Positions 22,860 to 35,689 are shown, counted from the first letter of the stretch. The stretch: DNA of 64,000 nt from Cephalopachus bancanus (GCA_027257055.1 JAPVLO010000232.1:3720001-3784000), one strand, 5' to 3'. Translations and numbers: made by a program. Notes: generated by a model not told the origin, from the letters alone.

Positions 22860-25150
22860 TTTTAAGTGGAAATCCTGGCTTAAAAAAATTGTTATATTGT
22901 TTCAATCTCTTTGTTGTAATACTGTCAGAAACGAGGGAGATACTTTTGAGGGGTGTATGCACAGATCTTGCCTTCTGCCCTTTTCTGTACTCTCTGCTTG
23001 GGTTCTCCTCTGCCTCCTGGCGGGTGCCCTCTGGGAAGAAGCCCCAAGAATTCACCTACTGTGCTTCCTGGCATCTTCCAGGGCTCATAGCTGTCAGTTG
23101 ATGCCTAATTTGATTTCTCTTCAAGGCCTTCAAATTCTTATTTTTTAATATTTTTTCAACTTTTGTGTTTATCAGCATGAGGACTTTTCCAATGAAAACT
23201 GCTTTGCAATGCCTGAAACACAGACTCTTGGGCGTGTGCATTTTAAAAGAACAAATTATTAAAAATCACAGCATTTAGTTAGTATAGGCACATTCAAAAT
23301 ATTGCCCACGAGAAGTTGAGTCTTAATTCATTTTGGGAGCTCAATATGATTCTACCCGCACCTTATTGTTATTGTAATAAGAGTCAGTCTAATTCTTAAA
23401 TTCATCAAGGAAGACCAATATAGTATGGCTTTTATGTAAATCATTGAATATGTAGAGTTAGTAGCAGGAGAATTGGATTCAGTTTTACAGTTGGAAACGT
23501 GTGCAAACTACTGTTTTTATGAGATACCAGTATTCTGCAAAAACAGCAATTATGATATGTGTCAGTAGATGCATGTCAGTATATATTCTAATGTGAAAAG
23601 ATATAGTGTTGATGAGATTTTCATGATGTATAAATTAATAAACTTACATTTGAACTGCTGAGTATATATCTATAATCTCATAAAAATTATCAGCACTCTG
23701 AAGGACATATATCTGAAAAGGATATATCTATCCACAGATAACTTAGTGAAGGAACAAACATCTATTCAAGCTATCATAAGGAAAAAATAAGGAAAATGTA
23801 GTGGAGGGTAGAAAATCTAAGACCTTATTTTCAGCTGGAATTGAGACCTGTAAAGACTATGGAAAACATTTAAAGGTTGCAGCCTTTAAATCTCTCTCTG
23901 GTCATCTACTTCATTCTTTATTCACTCTCTGCAGATGGACTTTCTTTGATATTTCTGTCCACAGTGTAAAAGAGAGTTGTCCCGAAGAATTTATATCTAC
24001 TCATTTACGTTGACCAATAGAGAATGTATCTCCCTAACTAATTCTTGCGTGAGAGAGCTTGATTTGCTAAAGGAGGTTGACTGTCTCCCTGGTACATGTC
24101 TCAGCTCTGACGGAGAGAATGGGATCACAGGGTCTAAGCATGGTTCCCCGAGTCCACTGTGTGGTTGGGGAACAGTTCTTAGATGAAGAGAGGGGTCTGT
24201 AAGCTGAGAAGTTACCTGAACGGAGTCTAAGTACATGGGAGAACTGGGTGTTTACATGAGTAGGTACTTGGACACATGGAGAAGTTGAAGACAAAAGATC
24301 TGTTAATTTTAAGGCTACAAAGCCCATATTTATTTTTTAGAAAGTTCTACATGTATAACCACAAGCAGTATATCACAGGCAATATGTTAAATAAAGATTA
24401 AATGGCAAATGAGGAATTCATTCAGAATAAAGATACCAATGTTAGTATGATGTAAATTTCAAAATTTTGACTCTGCTTTGTCATGAGGTTTCTAACTAGC
24501 ATCTTAGCAACTGCTAATCAAATAATACAGCAGGGATGCCTAACCACTTCAATTTGAATGTTTTTTAAAGCATTATATTTCTTTGCTTGACCACAAAGCT
24601 ATTTAACATACCAGGTTCTTAGAAAATATAGTGGATTATGATATCACTGAGATACATAGATTTTCAAGTGCTTTCCAACTGTGTTTTCTTGTCTTCTTTA
24701 GTTTTACAGATTAATGCCTTTTCAGTTACACTTGAAACATCCATCAACTTTGACTTTTAATTTTGAACAATTGATTGACAAGACATAGAAATTTTGGTAC
24801 TTAAGCACTTAAAAGAAATTAATGCCTAAGATATGAAGGAATTTAGAGTCAGTGAGAACATGATATGCTCTGCAGATTTTCTGTGGACAGAAGGTACTTG
24901 ATATTACATGTAATGCCCTTTGCTCCCAAATTTGAATCTTGGGTGATTTTCCTCAGGCAAACAACACCAAATATAGCTTGTTTCCTTTTATAAAAAATGA
25001 ACACTTGAATTTTCATAAGTGTGTGCTTAGAATATTTATGTAAAAATTGGAAGGCGCAGAATGTTATCGTACATGATATGGAATCATTGATAAATTACAT
25101 AGTTATATTTTAACACTAGTGTTTGATGTTTGTGTAAAGACATTGTTGTA
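22860..25150. other. Unique non-coding sequence
   Basis: The open frames at 22726-23148 and 23801-24327 overlap on both strands and are not supported as genes. CACAG| at 23966 is followed by an open frame of about 40 codons and GGTACA, but I see no conserved protein in it. Confidence 0.45.
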
Positions 25151-25156
25151 GAAGAT

Positions 25157-25455
25157 GCCAGGCATGGTGGCTCATGCCTATATTCCCAACACTTTGGGAG
25201 GCTGAGGTGGGAAAATCGCTTGAGGCTAGGAGGTCAATACCAGTTTGGGCAACAAAGCAAGACCCCGTCTCTACAAAAAATAGAAAAATTTGCACGATAT
25301 GGTCAGGCATGCTTCTAGTCCCAGCTTCATCGGAGGCTCAGGCAGAAGGATCACTTGAGCCCAGTAGTGCAAGACTGTGGTGAGCCATGATCATGCCACT
25401 GCACTCCAACCTGGTGACAGAGTGAAACTGTCTCCACACACACACAAAAAAAAAG
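25157..25455 (+). mobile_element. Old Alu (AluJ-like), sense
   Basis: Starts GCCAGGCATGGTGGCTCATGCC and ends CACTGCACTCCAACCTGGTGACAGAGTGAAACTGTCTC with a short (CA)n and A-run tail. Confidence 0.92.
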
Positions 25456-25594
25456 TCCCCCAAAACAAAAAATACTTTGTAGTAGAAGATTTAGCCTATT
25501 AAAACAAATTTCAAGCAGCTTAGAATTAGTCTCTTTTGTTCTTTGAGATATTTAAAAATTTACTTTTACTAATTTGAGTGTCAAAATAAATCTA

Positions 25595-25912
25595 TACCTG
25601 ATTTTTTTTTTTTTTTTTTTTTTTTTTTGAGTTGGAGTCTCACTCTGTCGCCCAGACTGGAGTGCAGTGGCTGCTCCTGGCCACCGCAGCCTCGACCTGC
25701 TGGGTTCCGGCGATCCTTCCACCTCAGCCTTCCAAGTAGCCAGAATTACAGGCATGTGCTGCCACGCCCGGCTGATTTTTTGATTTATTGTAGAGGTGAG
25801 GTCTCGCTGCCCAGGCGGGTCTCGAAACCATGGGCTCAGGCAATCCACTCACCTCAGCCTCCCAAAGGTGTGGGATTACAGGCTGAGCCACTGAGCCCGG
25901 CTACCTAATTTT
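25595..25912 (-). mobile_element. Alu SINE, young lineage, antisense, with target-site duplication
   Basis: The body is about 25603-25901 with a 27-nt T-run (25602-25628). Flanks TACCTGATTTT (25595) and TACCTAATTTT (25902) are the target duplication with one change. The B-box stem has decayed in this copy. Confidence 0.94.
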
Positions 25913-25919
25913 AAAGTGT

Positions 25920-27840
25920 AATTTTTTTTCAGCTTGTGGTGAATGGTATTAGGAAAAACAGGCAAACACAGCAAAATCAACAAACAAACACAAATTGCAG
26001 CCATTTCCCCCCTGGTTAAAAATCACACCTATATCATTTTAATTTTATTTGTATTACAGATTTTTGTACCAAGAAGTAATTTACAGGGTTTATCCATCCT
26101 ACTTTGGAGAGTATCTAATTTGCATATAGCATTATATACATTAAGGCTTCTTATCATATGTTAAAAAAATTCAGCAATTCAGTCTGTTTTTCATTTGCTG
26201 GTATGTTGCATGGCTCTGTAGTGGAAGTAAAGAAATATAATGCTTTAAGGAACATATAAATTGGGGGAGTAGCCAGGCATCTTTTATTACTTATTAAATA
26301 AGTACTAATAGAATCGAGGGTAGCCAGGCATCTGTTAGCACTTATTAAATAAGTACTGATAATATCAGACAGTTTTTGATGTATTTTTATTGAATGATGC
26401 TGAAAATGGGTGTTTTAGGAGTTCGGGTCAGGGTACAGCTGGCCTAGAATGGCCTGGGGAAGACTTATGGAAGAGAAAACAGTGGAAATGTACATGGTAG
26501 GTTTTGTTGGAATTTATTTAGGAGATAGGATTGTCTAGATTAAGCCTTTGAGAAATCAGAATGCTTGGATATTTTCAAGGAAGGGTTATAAGTGGTTGGT
26601 TTTGATTGGCGTGTTGGGTTCATGTTGAGAAAAATCAGATACAATTGAAAATTAGTGTTTAAGTCAGATTGACAATACATGGAAATAACTGAAAGAGTAA
26701 GAGATACAAGGCAGAAAATTAAATGAGGAAAACTCCATGGCTTGAACTAAGTGGGTGACCGTCAAAATGGGCAGAAACAGGCGAACTCAGAGAATTGAGA
26801 GAGAGTCATGACTGGACATGGAAACTAATTGCTTGGTAGGCACAAAGGACAGGCCATGTATCTAAAGGTGGTTTTGAAGATATAAACCTGGAGATGAGTG
26901 AAAATAAGAAACGAACCCAAAGAAGACAGAAGGAATTACTGGCTTTATGGAAAGATGACTTGGTTTTCAGGGAAGTTGATTTTATCAGAGAAACGTGAAA
27001 ATATCAAACATGCAAGTCACTGATGTGGGACTGGAGCTTGGGAGAGAAATCAGTAATAAACCACATTATGGTAAAGGAAACAGTGAATGTGAAGGCTACT
27101 CTTTGAAGTTTGGGACCTAAAGACAAATAGAAATAAGATGATAGAGCATAAGGGCCTACCTATGGTTTTCATCGAGAGGTAGAAGTAGCATGTGTTTGTA
27201 GATGGAAAGGAAGAGGCTCACAGTCCTGAGAGGTAACAATTAGGGCTACTTTACTGATGAGGAGAAAAGCAACCTAGTGGTCCTAAAGTCCCTGGGTTCT
27301 GAGGACCCTGGTTAGTTATGTCCTGGTCAGCCAGTGTTTTATCATACAAGGCCTCGGCCACTGGATCCTAGGACAGTAAGTACTTCAGAAAGAAGTACTT
27401 GGATTAGTGCACTTCATGCTGTGGTAGCAACGTCTCTGTCATGTTGGTGTTAAAAATGTGAAACATGAGTGAAACAGGGCATCTGTGGACATCCTTCTAT
27501 GTTGTATCAATTTGGAATTCTTTTCTGGTTATTAGGCTTCTTTGGCACAGACTGCCGAAAATCTGATTAGCACCAGAACCAAACCACAGCACAACGGAAT
27601 CTCCCAGCTTAGTTGTTACTAGAGAGTCAACCCCATATTTTCCCTGATCGTTGGGTAGTTCAAGGTATGTTTTCACAGAGATAGTATTTGTTGCGTTGTT
27701 TCATCAGCATGCTGAATATAACTCTAGTGGCCTTGTAAGTAAATTCCATAAATCTTCCTGCCTGTGAACACTTTACACTCTCCCAGTGCAACCTCCATTG
27801 TGTGGAGCATGGAATAAGTGAAGTCTATGTATTGCCTCCT
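25920..27840. other. Unique sequence with a 51-bp tandem duplication
   Basis: AGCCAGGCATCT...ACTTATTAAATAAGTACT occurs at 26271 and 26322. The rest is purine-rich, with no gene or repeat I can name. Confidence 0.5.
26271..26363. repeat. Two-copy tandem duplication, 51-bp period
   Basis: Each copy begins AGCCAGGCATCT and contains the self-complementary stretch ACTTATTAAATAAGT. The copies differ at a few sites. Confidence 0.92.
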
Positions 27841-27843
27841 AGA

Positions 27844-28159
27844 GCCCCATTCTTCTTCTTATTTTTTTGAGTCAGAATCTCACTCTGTTACCCAGGCTGG
27901 AGTGCAGTGGCACGCTCATGGCCACCATAGCCTCAAACTGCTGGGCTCAGGCAGTCCTTTCACCTCAGCTTCCAAGTAGCTGGAAACACAGGCACTCCCC
28001 ACTACGCCTAGCTAATTTTTTTATTTATTATAGAGACAAGGTCTCACGAAGTTGTCTAGGCTGGTCTTGAACTCCTGAGTTCAGGCAATACTCTTGCATC
28101 CCCTTCCCAAAGTGCTGAGATGACAGGCTTGAGCCATTGCACCTGACGTGCCCCATTCT
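27844..28159 (-). mobile_element. Old Alu (AluJ-like), antisense, with target-site duplication
   Basis: The body is about 27863-28148. Exact 10-bp flanks GCCCCATTCT are at 27844-27853 and 28150-28159. The body is diverged but both arms are present. Confidence 0.92.
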
Positions 28160-28191
28160 CATTGGCATTTGGTCTGCTCTTGGTGGGCGTA

Positions 28192-28440
28192 GAGTGCCAT
28201 GGTTAAGAGTACAGTCTTTGGAGGCAGTAAATCTAGTTGAAATCCGGCCTGTTATTTTGTGATTGTAACATCTTAGGCCAGTTTCTTAATACCACCAATT
28301 CTGTTTCTTCCAAGATGTAGATAGGAATTCTGATTTCATAGGTTTGAGGCTCCAGGAAGGTCTAATATTTTAAAAATTTACTATATTTGATAAGTACTGA
28401 GTAATGTATGTGTGCTTATAATGGTGACATAATTGCTTTA
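28192..28440 (+). mobile_element. MIR SINE, sense
   Basis: Begins AGTGCCATGGTTAAGAGTACAGTCTTTGGAGGCAG, the MIR 5' region, and continues through TCTTAGGCCAGTTTCTTAATACC and GAGGCTCCAGGAAGG. Confidence 0.8.
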
Positions 28441-28837
28441 AAACTTAGTTGGGCTACATCTTGTTTGTAGGGTGCTTCATGGATACCCATTGATGATAAT
28501 GCTTAGTTTCATCCTTAAACCTTCAATGCATGAATGAATAAGTACTTAGCACCCTGAGTCTCCGAAAAGCTTTTACATGAGTGATGGGTAGATTTGCGTG
28601 CCTACCTATGCTCTGTCACTTGGGTATTTTAAAACTTTAAATGTGGTGAGGGACTATAGAAATGAATTGGTATGCTTTAGTCCCAGTTTAGATATTTTTA
28701 GGAACCATGATGGTTTCTGTTGCAGATCTGCTATTTTCTTTCACAGCCATGGGAACTTTTTAGAATACTAATCTTAGAAATAGTAGAACAGCTGATTTTA
28801 GCCCAATCCCAATGTCTGTGGCTTTATAGCAGATTGA

Positions 28838-29555
28838 TTTTAATTTTTAAAATTGACATAAAATAGTTGTACTTATTTTGGGGGGTACATGTTATATTTT
28901 GACACATGCATACAATGTTATGATCACATCAGGGTAATCTGGATATCCAGCACCGTATACATTTATCTTTTGTTTATGTTGGGAACATTATAATTCTTCT
29001 CTTCTAGCTATTTTGAAATATATAATAAATTATTGTTAACTATAACTTTCTTACTGTAGTTTTAAATACTAGAACTCATTCCTACTATTGAACTGCATTT
29101 TGTACCCATTGACTAACTTCTTTTCCTCCCCTCCTGACTCCTTCCCTTCTCAGCCTCTGGGAACCACCATTCTGCTCTCTGCCTCCATGAGATCCCCTTT
29201 TTTAACTCCAGCACAGGAGAGGACATGCGATGTTTATCTTTCTGAGTTTGGCTTATTTCACTTAGCATAGTGACCTCCAGTTCCATTCATGTTGCTTCAA
29301 ATGACAGAATTCATCCATTGATAGGCACTTACGTTGATTTCTTATCTTGGCTATTGTGAATAGTGCTGAATGACATAGGAGTGCCGTGAGGTCTTTGATA
29401 TACAGGTTTCTTTTTCCTTTGGATAGATACCCAGCAGTGGAATTGCTGGATCATATGATATGGTATTTTTATTTTTTCCTTATTATTTAAGGAACTTCCA
29501 TACTGTTTTCCATAATGGCTGTAATATTTTCCACTCCACCAACAGTGTGCAGGCA
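28838..29555 (-). mobile_element. Old LINE-1, antisense, 3' segment
   Basis: The plus strand shows the reverse complement of an L1 3' end (AAAATTGACATAAAATAGTTG, TTTTGGGGGGTACATG, ACACATGCATACAATG), then the 3' part of ORF2 (GATACCCAGCAGTGGAATTGCTGGATCATATG). It is interrupted at 29556 by a later Alu plus pyrimidine tract and resumes at about 30498. Confidence 0.88.
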
Positions 29556-29560
29556 TTACC

Positions 29561-29800
29561 CTTTTTTCTTTCTTTCTTTCTTTCTTTCTCTCTCTCTCTC
29601 TCTCTTTTCTCTCTTTCTTTCTCTCTCTTTCTCTCTCTTTCTTTCTTTCTCTCTTTCTCTCTTTCTTTCTCTTCTCTTTCTCTTTCTTTCTTTCTTTCCT
29701 CTTTCTTTCTTTCTCTCTTTTCTCTTTTCTCTTTCTCTTCTCTCTCTTTCTCTTTCTCTCTTTCTCTTTCTTTCTCTCTTTCTCTCTTTTTTCTCTCTCT

Positions 29801-29840
<40 letters not shown>

Positions 29841-29865
29841 TTCTTTCTCTCTTTCTCTCTTTCTT

Positions 29866-29896
<31 letters not shown>

Positions 29897-30114
29897 CTCT
29901 CTTTTTTTTTCTCTCTTTCTTTCTCTCTCTTTCTCTCTTTCTTTCTTTCTCTCTTTCTTTCTTTCTCTCTTTCTTTCTCTCACTCTCTCTTTCTTTCTTT
30001 CTCTTTCTCTCTCTTTCTCTCTTTCTTTCTCTCTCTTTCTCTCGCTCTCTCTTTCTCTCTCTCTCTCTTTCTTTCTCTCTTTCTTTCTCTCTCTCTCTTC
30101 TTTCTTTCTTTCTT

Positions 30115-30213
<99 letters not shown>

Positions 30214-30221
30214 TTTTTTTT
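29561..30221. repeat. 661-bp pyrimidine tract (TTTC/TC)n at an Alu A tail
   Basis: The plus strand is C and T only across 661 bases apart from one A (29982) and one G (30044). It mixes TTTC-type units with long pure CT runs, the longest about 30116-30199. It sits exactly where the A tail of the antisense Alu at 30222-30488 should be. On the Alu strand it is therefore a hugely expanded GA-rich tail. The long open frames here (29460-30558 plus, 29483-30267 minus) are repeat artefacts. Confidence 0.95.
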
Positions 30222-30488
30222 GGATTCTCACTCTGTCACCCAGACTGGAGTACAGTGGCACGCTCACAGCTACTGCAGCCTTGACTTGCTGGGCTCAGGT
30301 GCTCCTTCCGCCTCAGCCTTCCAAGTATCTGGAGTCACAGGCATGAGCCACCATGTCCAGCTAATTTTTTTATTTATTATAGAAACGAGGTCTCACCATG
30401 TTGCTAAGGCTGCCCTCAAACCCATGGACTCAGGCAATCCTCTTGCTTCAGCCTCCCAAAGTGGTGGGATTATAGGTGTGAACCTGGC
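30222..30488 (-). mobile_element. Alu SINE, antisense, with expanded tail
   Basis: GGATTCTCACTCTGTCACCCAGACTGG on the plus strand continues through both arms to about 30488. A TTACCCTTT repeat at 29556 and at 30489 marks the target duplication and shows that the pyrimidine tract belongs to this insertion. The 5' head is decayed. Confidence 0.88.
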
Positions 30489-30497
30489 TTACCCTTT

Positions 30498-33400
30498 GTT
30501 TACTTGCCAGTATTTATTTTTTGTCTTTTTGATAATAGCCATTTTATGGGTGAGATGATATCTCAGTGTAATTTTAATTTGCATTTCATGGATGATGAGT
30601 GATTTTGAGCATTTCTTTTCCTGTATCTGTTGGCCATTTCTTTCTTCTTTTGAGGTGTCTCTTCAGGTCTTTTAAATTATATATATATATATATATGCTA
30701 TTGTTGTTTGAGTTCCTTATGTATTCTGGTTATTGATTCCTTGTTGGATGGTTAGTTTGCAGATATTTTCTGTCATTCTGTAGATTGTCTCTTCACTTTG
30801 TTGATTTCTTTGCTGTGAAGAAGATATTTAGTGTGTTCTAATCCTATTTGTCCATTTTTATTGTTGTTGCCTGTGCTTTTAAAGTCTTACCCAAAAAATC
30901 TGCAGTGTTTCCCCAATGCTTTCTTCTAGTAGTTTCATAGTTTCAGATCTTACATTTAAGTCTTTAATTTATTTTGAGTTGGTTTTTCTATTCTTCTGCT
31001 CAGAGATACTCTGTTTCCCCAGCACCATTTATTAAAGTAACTGTCTTTTCCCCAGTGTTTGTTGAAAATGACTTGACTGTAAGTATGTAGATTATTTCTG
31101 GGTGCTCTATTCTGTTCCATTGGTTTATGGGTCTGTTTTTATGTACCAATACATTGCTGATTTGATTATTATAGCTTTGTAGTATAATTTGAAATCAGGT
31201 AGTGTGTTGCCTCTCACTTTGTTCTTTCTGCTCTGGATTGCTCTAGCTATTTAAGGTTTTTTGTGGTCCATATGAATTTTAGGATTTTCTTTTCTATTTC
31301 TGTGAATTATTTCATTGGTGTTTTGATAAGGATCACATTGAATCTGTAGATTGCTTTGGGTAGCATAAACATTTTAACAATGTCAGTTCTTCCAGTACAT
31401 GAGCATGGGATTTCCATTTCTTGTGTGTCCTGTTCAATTTCTTTCATAAATGTTTTATAGTTTTCCTTGTAGAGATCTTTCATTCCTTTGGTTAAATTTA
31501 TTCCTAGGATTTTTTTTTTTAAGCTTTTTTTGGTGGGGGGATTGTTTTCTTGATTTGTTTTTCAGATTGAACTCTGTTAGCACATAGAAACACTACTGAT
31601 TTTTGTATGTTGATTTTTGTGTACTACAACTTTACTAAATTTATCAATTTTTTTGAGTGTTTTTCGGTTTATCTAAATATAAGATCATTCGCCTGCAAAC
31701 TGATAATTTGACTTCTTCTTTTTCAGTTTGAATATCCTTTATATTTTTGTTTCACCTAATTGCTCTTGATGGGACTTCCAGTGCTATGTTAAATAAAAGT
31801 GGTAAGAGTGGATATCCTTGTCTTGTTCCAGATAGATATTTGTAAGAAGGCTTTCTATTTCCCCCCATTTAGTATGATATTAGTTGAGAATAGATATTTA
31901 TCATATATAGCGTTTATCATGTTGAGGTATTTATTTTTTATACCCATTTTGCTGAGAGTTTTTATTATGAAGGGATGTTGAATTTTATTGAATGCCTTTT
32001 TAGCATCTATTTAAATGATCATATGGTTTTGTCTTTAATTCTGTTGGTGTGTTGTATTGCATGTATTGGTTTGCATATATTGAACAATCCTTACGTACCT
32101 GGGTTGAATCTCACTTGATCATGGTGAATGATCTTTTGATGTGTTGTTGAATTTGATTGTTTGGTATTTTGTTGAGGATTTTTACATCTGTGTTTATCAG
32201 GGATATTGGCCTCTAGTTTTCTTTTGTTGTTGTTGTTTTGTTGTTGTTGTTTCTTTTGTTGCTGTTGTCTGGTTTTGGTGTTAGAATAATGCTGGTTTTA
32301 TAGAATGATTTGGAATTATTCCCTTTTCAATTTTTTGAAATAGTTTGAGTAGGAGTGGTATACTTCTTTAAATGTTTGGCAGAATTCAGCAGTGAATCCA
32401 TCAGGTCCTGGGCTTTTTTTTGATGAGAGATTTTTTTAAATGACTGCTTCAATCTTGTTGCTCATAGTTGGTCTGCTCAGGTTTTCTATTTCTTTATTGT
32501 TCAGTCTTGGTAGGTTTTATGGGTCCAGGAATTTATCTGTTTCTTACAGCTTTTCCAATTTGTTGGTGTGTAGTCATTCATAATAGTTTCTAATGGTCTT
32601 TTATATTTCTCTGCTGTTAGTTTCAATGTTTGATTTTTTTCTATGATTTTATTTATTTGAGTCTTCTTTTTCTTCTTAGTCTTACTACTGGTTAACTGAT
32701 TTTGTTTCTCTTTTAAAAAGCCAGCTTTTCATTTTGTTGATTTTTGTATTGGTTTTACGTCTCAATTTTTATTTCTGTTTTGATGTTATTATTCTAGTTT
32801 TGGGTTTGATTTGGTCCCGTTTTTCTGGTTCCTTTAGTTGCATCATCTGGTCGTTTATTTGAAGTCGTTCTACTTTTTTGATTAGGTGTTTATTGCTAAA
32901 AACTTCCCTCTTAGTACTACTTTTGTTATGTCATAGTTTTTGGTATGTTGTGGTTCCAGTTTCATTTAGTTCAAGAGATATTTAAATTTTCTTGTTAGTT
33001 TCTTCACTGGCCCATTGGTTTTTTAGGAGCACTGTTGTTTAATTTCCATGTATTTGTACAGTTTCCAAAGTTTCTCTTGCTACTGATTTCTGATTTTATT
33101 CTGTTGTGATTGGAATGGCACTTGATATGATTTTGACTTTTTTGAGTTTGTGGAGACTTGTCTTGTGACCCGACTTATGGTCATTCCTAGAGAATGTTCC
33201 ATGCACTGATGAGAAGGATGTGTATTCTGTCGCAATTGGATGAAACGTTCTGTAAATATATGTTATGTTCATTTGCCCTAGGGTAGAGTTAAGTGCCAAT
33301 GCTTCATTGATTTTCTCCTTGGATGATCTGTTCATTGCTGAGAGTGAACGATGAAGTCTTCTGCTGCTATTTTATTGCTGTCTGTCTCTCCCTTTAGATC

Positions 33401-33965
33401 TATTAACATTTATTTTATATATTTGGATGCTTCAGTGTTGGGTATATGTATATTTACTATTTTTATGTTATCTTGCTGAATTCACCCCTTTGTCATTTTA
33501 TAATGACCTTTTACAAATCTCTTTTTACAGTTTTTGATTTAAAGTCTATTTTTTCGGATACAAATATAGCTACTCTCTTTCGGTTTTCCTTTGCATGGGA
33601 TATCTTTGTCCATCCCTTCACTTTTAGTGTATGTGTCCCTTTATAGATGAAGTGAGTGTCTCGTATGCAGCATATAATTGGGTGTTGTTTTTTTTAACTC
33701 CATTCAGTGACTTTATGTCTTTCAGTTGTGGAATTTGGTTCATTTACATTCAATGTTGTTATTGATAGGTAAGGACTTAGTACTGCCATTTTGTTACCTG
33801 TTTCCTAGTTTTTTTGTAATTCTCTAACTTTCTTCTTTTTTTATTATCTTCTTTTGTGGTTATGTGGTTTTCTCTGGTAGTATGTTTTACTTTGTTGCTT
33901 TTTGTTTTCAGTGTATCTATTATAGGCTTTTGCTTTGTGATTATTATGAGACTTCAAAGTGGATT
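30498..33965 (-). mobile_element. Old LINE-1, antisense, ORF2 segment
   Basis: This continues the L1 begun at 28838. The plus strand reads the reverse complement of decayed ORF2, for example CCAGCACCATTTATTAAAG (31019), CATCAGGTCCTGGGCTTTTTTTTG (32398) and TTTACATTCAATGTTGTTATTG near the ORF2 start (33743). Stops and frame changes throughout show it is dead. Small TA (30680-30697) and TTG (32228-32262) microsatellites lie inside. Confidence 0.85.
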
Positions 33966-34260
33966 GATTTTATAATCTGCCTGGAGGCAGTATTGGATCA
34001 AAAAAGCAGTTTTTCTTTCTTGGACACTCCCACAATGAGTAGTGGCCATGGCCCCTCTTTCTATGCTTCTCCTTAGAAGGTTTGTTAAAGTACTTATTTA
34101 CTATGCTAACACAGTGAGTGGGAAGAGCAGGCACTCCACACTGCACTTCAGTCTGGGCAACGGAAGCAGGCACTCCTTAGTCAGCCCTCGAGGGATTACT
34201 TTGTAGGTCCTGCACCTCTTGGAGCCCATTTTCTTATATATAATCTGAGTGTTTGCTTGA
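33966..34260. other. Short stretch with an Alu-like scrap
   Basis: CACTGCACTTCAGTCTGGGCAAC (34139) resembles an Alu right-arm end, but no other Alu sequence is attached. The rest is unrecognised. Confidence 0.4.
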
Positions 34261-34268
34261 TAAAGCTT

Positions 34269-34580
34269 TGTGCTTTATTTTATTTTATTTTTGAGTTGAA
34301 GTCTCACTCTGTCGCCCAGACTGGAGTGCAGTGGCCACTCCCGGCCACCGCAGCCTTGACCTGCTGGGCTCTGGCGATCCTTCCGCCTCAGCCTTCCAAG
34401 TAGCCGGAATTACAGGCATGCGCCACCATGCCCGGCTGATTTTTTGATTTATTGTAGAGATGAGGTCTCGCTGCCCAGGTGGGTCTTGAACCCGCGGGCT
34501 CAGGCTATTCACTCACCTCAGCCTCCCAAAGGCACGGGATTACAGGCTGAGCCTCCGAGCCCGGCACAAATTTTGTGCTT
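34269..34580 (-). mobile_element. Alu SINE, young lineage, antisense
   Basis: The body is about 34285-34564, from GAGTTGAAGTCTCACTCTGTCG to the head CCGAGCCCGGC. TTTGTGCTTTA occurs on both sides (34267 and 34572) as the target duplication. The right-arm inverted repeat GTGGCCACTCCCGGCCAC is at 34331-34348. Confidence 0.93.
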
Positions 34581-35008
34581 TAAATGAGACAATACATCTA
34601 AATGAATAGTGTCTTGCCTACAGCATAATAAGCCCTCAGAGAAATATCATGACATTGTTGCAAATGTTGCAATAATTCAGGATAATGAATTATGGTTAAA
34701 GAATGTTGATTAGCTCACTTATTATAGTATTTGCATATAAGCAGATGATCAATAAAACTGTTCCCTTTTCACCCCTGTTCAACTGCCCACTACATGCTGT
34801 TCCTCATAAATAGGTAACACGTAGGATGACATTCTGACTGTAATGAATATTTCCTCAGCTCAGATCTAGGTGAAAAATGCATGACCAGTTTAATATATAC
34901 TTCTGAATGTCAGGAATGATTATGTTTTAGAATTATATTTGCATGTTTTAAAAATGATTGTTCTAGTAGCACATTAAAATATGTGTATTAAACTGTCTTG
35001 TTGTTTAG
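34581..35008. other. Intronic sequence upstream of an exon
   Basis: AT-rich sequence ending in the splice acceptor AACTGTCTTGTTGTTTAG. I see no repeat family in it. Confidence 0.5.
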
Positions 35009-35154
35009 ATGCTATTGACTGAGTACTTGGATATGAAAAATACTCGTACAGCCTCTGAACCATCAGCTCAACTAAGCTATGCCAGTACAGGAAGAGAGTT
35101 TGCAGCCTTTTTTGCCAAGAAGAAACCTCAAAGGCCAAAAAATTCTCTTTTCAA
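35009..35154 (+). CDS. Internal coding exon of an unrecognised gene (exon A, 146 bp)
   Basis: The exon is bounded by the acceptor TTGTTGTTTAG and the donor CAA|GTAAGT. One frame is open through all 146 bases and gives 48 codons plus two bases. It starts [15 protein letters not shown] after an initial Met and ends in a basic stretch ([16 protein letters not shown]). The first codon being ATG directly after the acceptor may be chance, and I treat the exon as internal. The opening [10 protein letters not shown] faintly recalls a LisH-type helix, but the following residues do not clearly support it. The frame and phase join exactly with the exon at 39682. No function or gene name is proposed. The exon is flanked by a young antisense Alu 440 bp upstream. 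Confidence 0.85.
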
Positions 35155-35689
35155 GTAAGTATTACTCTGCTAGTAAGATAGCAGGTATCAAGAAGTGTTA
35201 GGTCCGAGTAGTATGCCTTTCACTTTATGGGTAGCCATTACTTTCTTTAGCTAAAGTTGATTAAAGTAATTTGTAGGAAGTGAATATTTGTTCATTGTGT
35301 TTACTTTTGTTTTCTGTAAGGAGAAGTGACTGCTTTGGAATTTGGTTACTGGACTATCTGGAACTCTTAATAAAAATTTGGAGCTTGTTTCTCAGTTTTA
35401 TATAAAATTAAGGGAAATGAAACTCTGTGGTTGTTTCTGGGAATTTTATATGAAATAAAAAGAAATGAAATAATGTCAGCCTTGAAGAAGACCCAAATGC
35501 CGAGAAACAACCTTTGTTAATAAAGTTATGCAAATCTTAGCCAAGCAGTATTGTACTGGGCTTTATGTGGTTAGATGTTTAATAAAAGAACAATCTGGAA
35601 TTTTTTTTTCTAATTACTATCTTAGTTAACCTCATCAGGCTTTGTGCCCAAAGTGTAATAGCTAATGATTAATAATACTGATATTAACA

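Noticed and set aside
22726..23148. 140-codon plus-strand frame
   Set aside because: Its first third is antisense Alu and the rest lacks splice signals or protein similarity.
23967..24088. Exon after TTCTGTCCACAG with a 40-codon frame and GGTACA donor
   Set aside because: The donor is weak, the phase does not help link to known exons, and the peptide is unfamiliar.
29460..30558. Long open frames of 274, 347, 166 and 95 codons rich in Ser/Leu/Phe or Arg/Glu/Lys
   Set aside because: They are translations of the CT/GA tract. Any frame of such a tract stays open.
34139..34161. Alu right-arm scrap
   Set aside because: Only about 23 bases match. It is too short to call an element.
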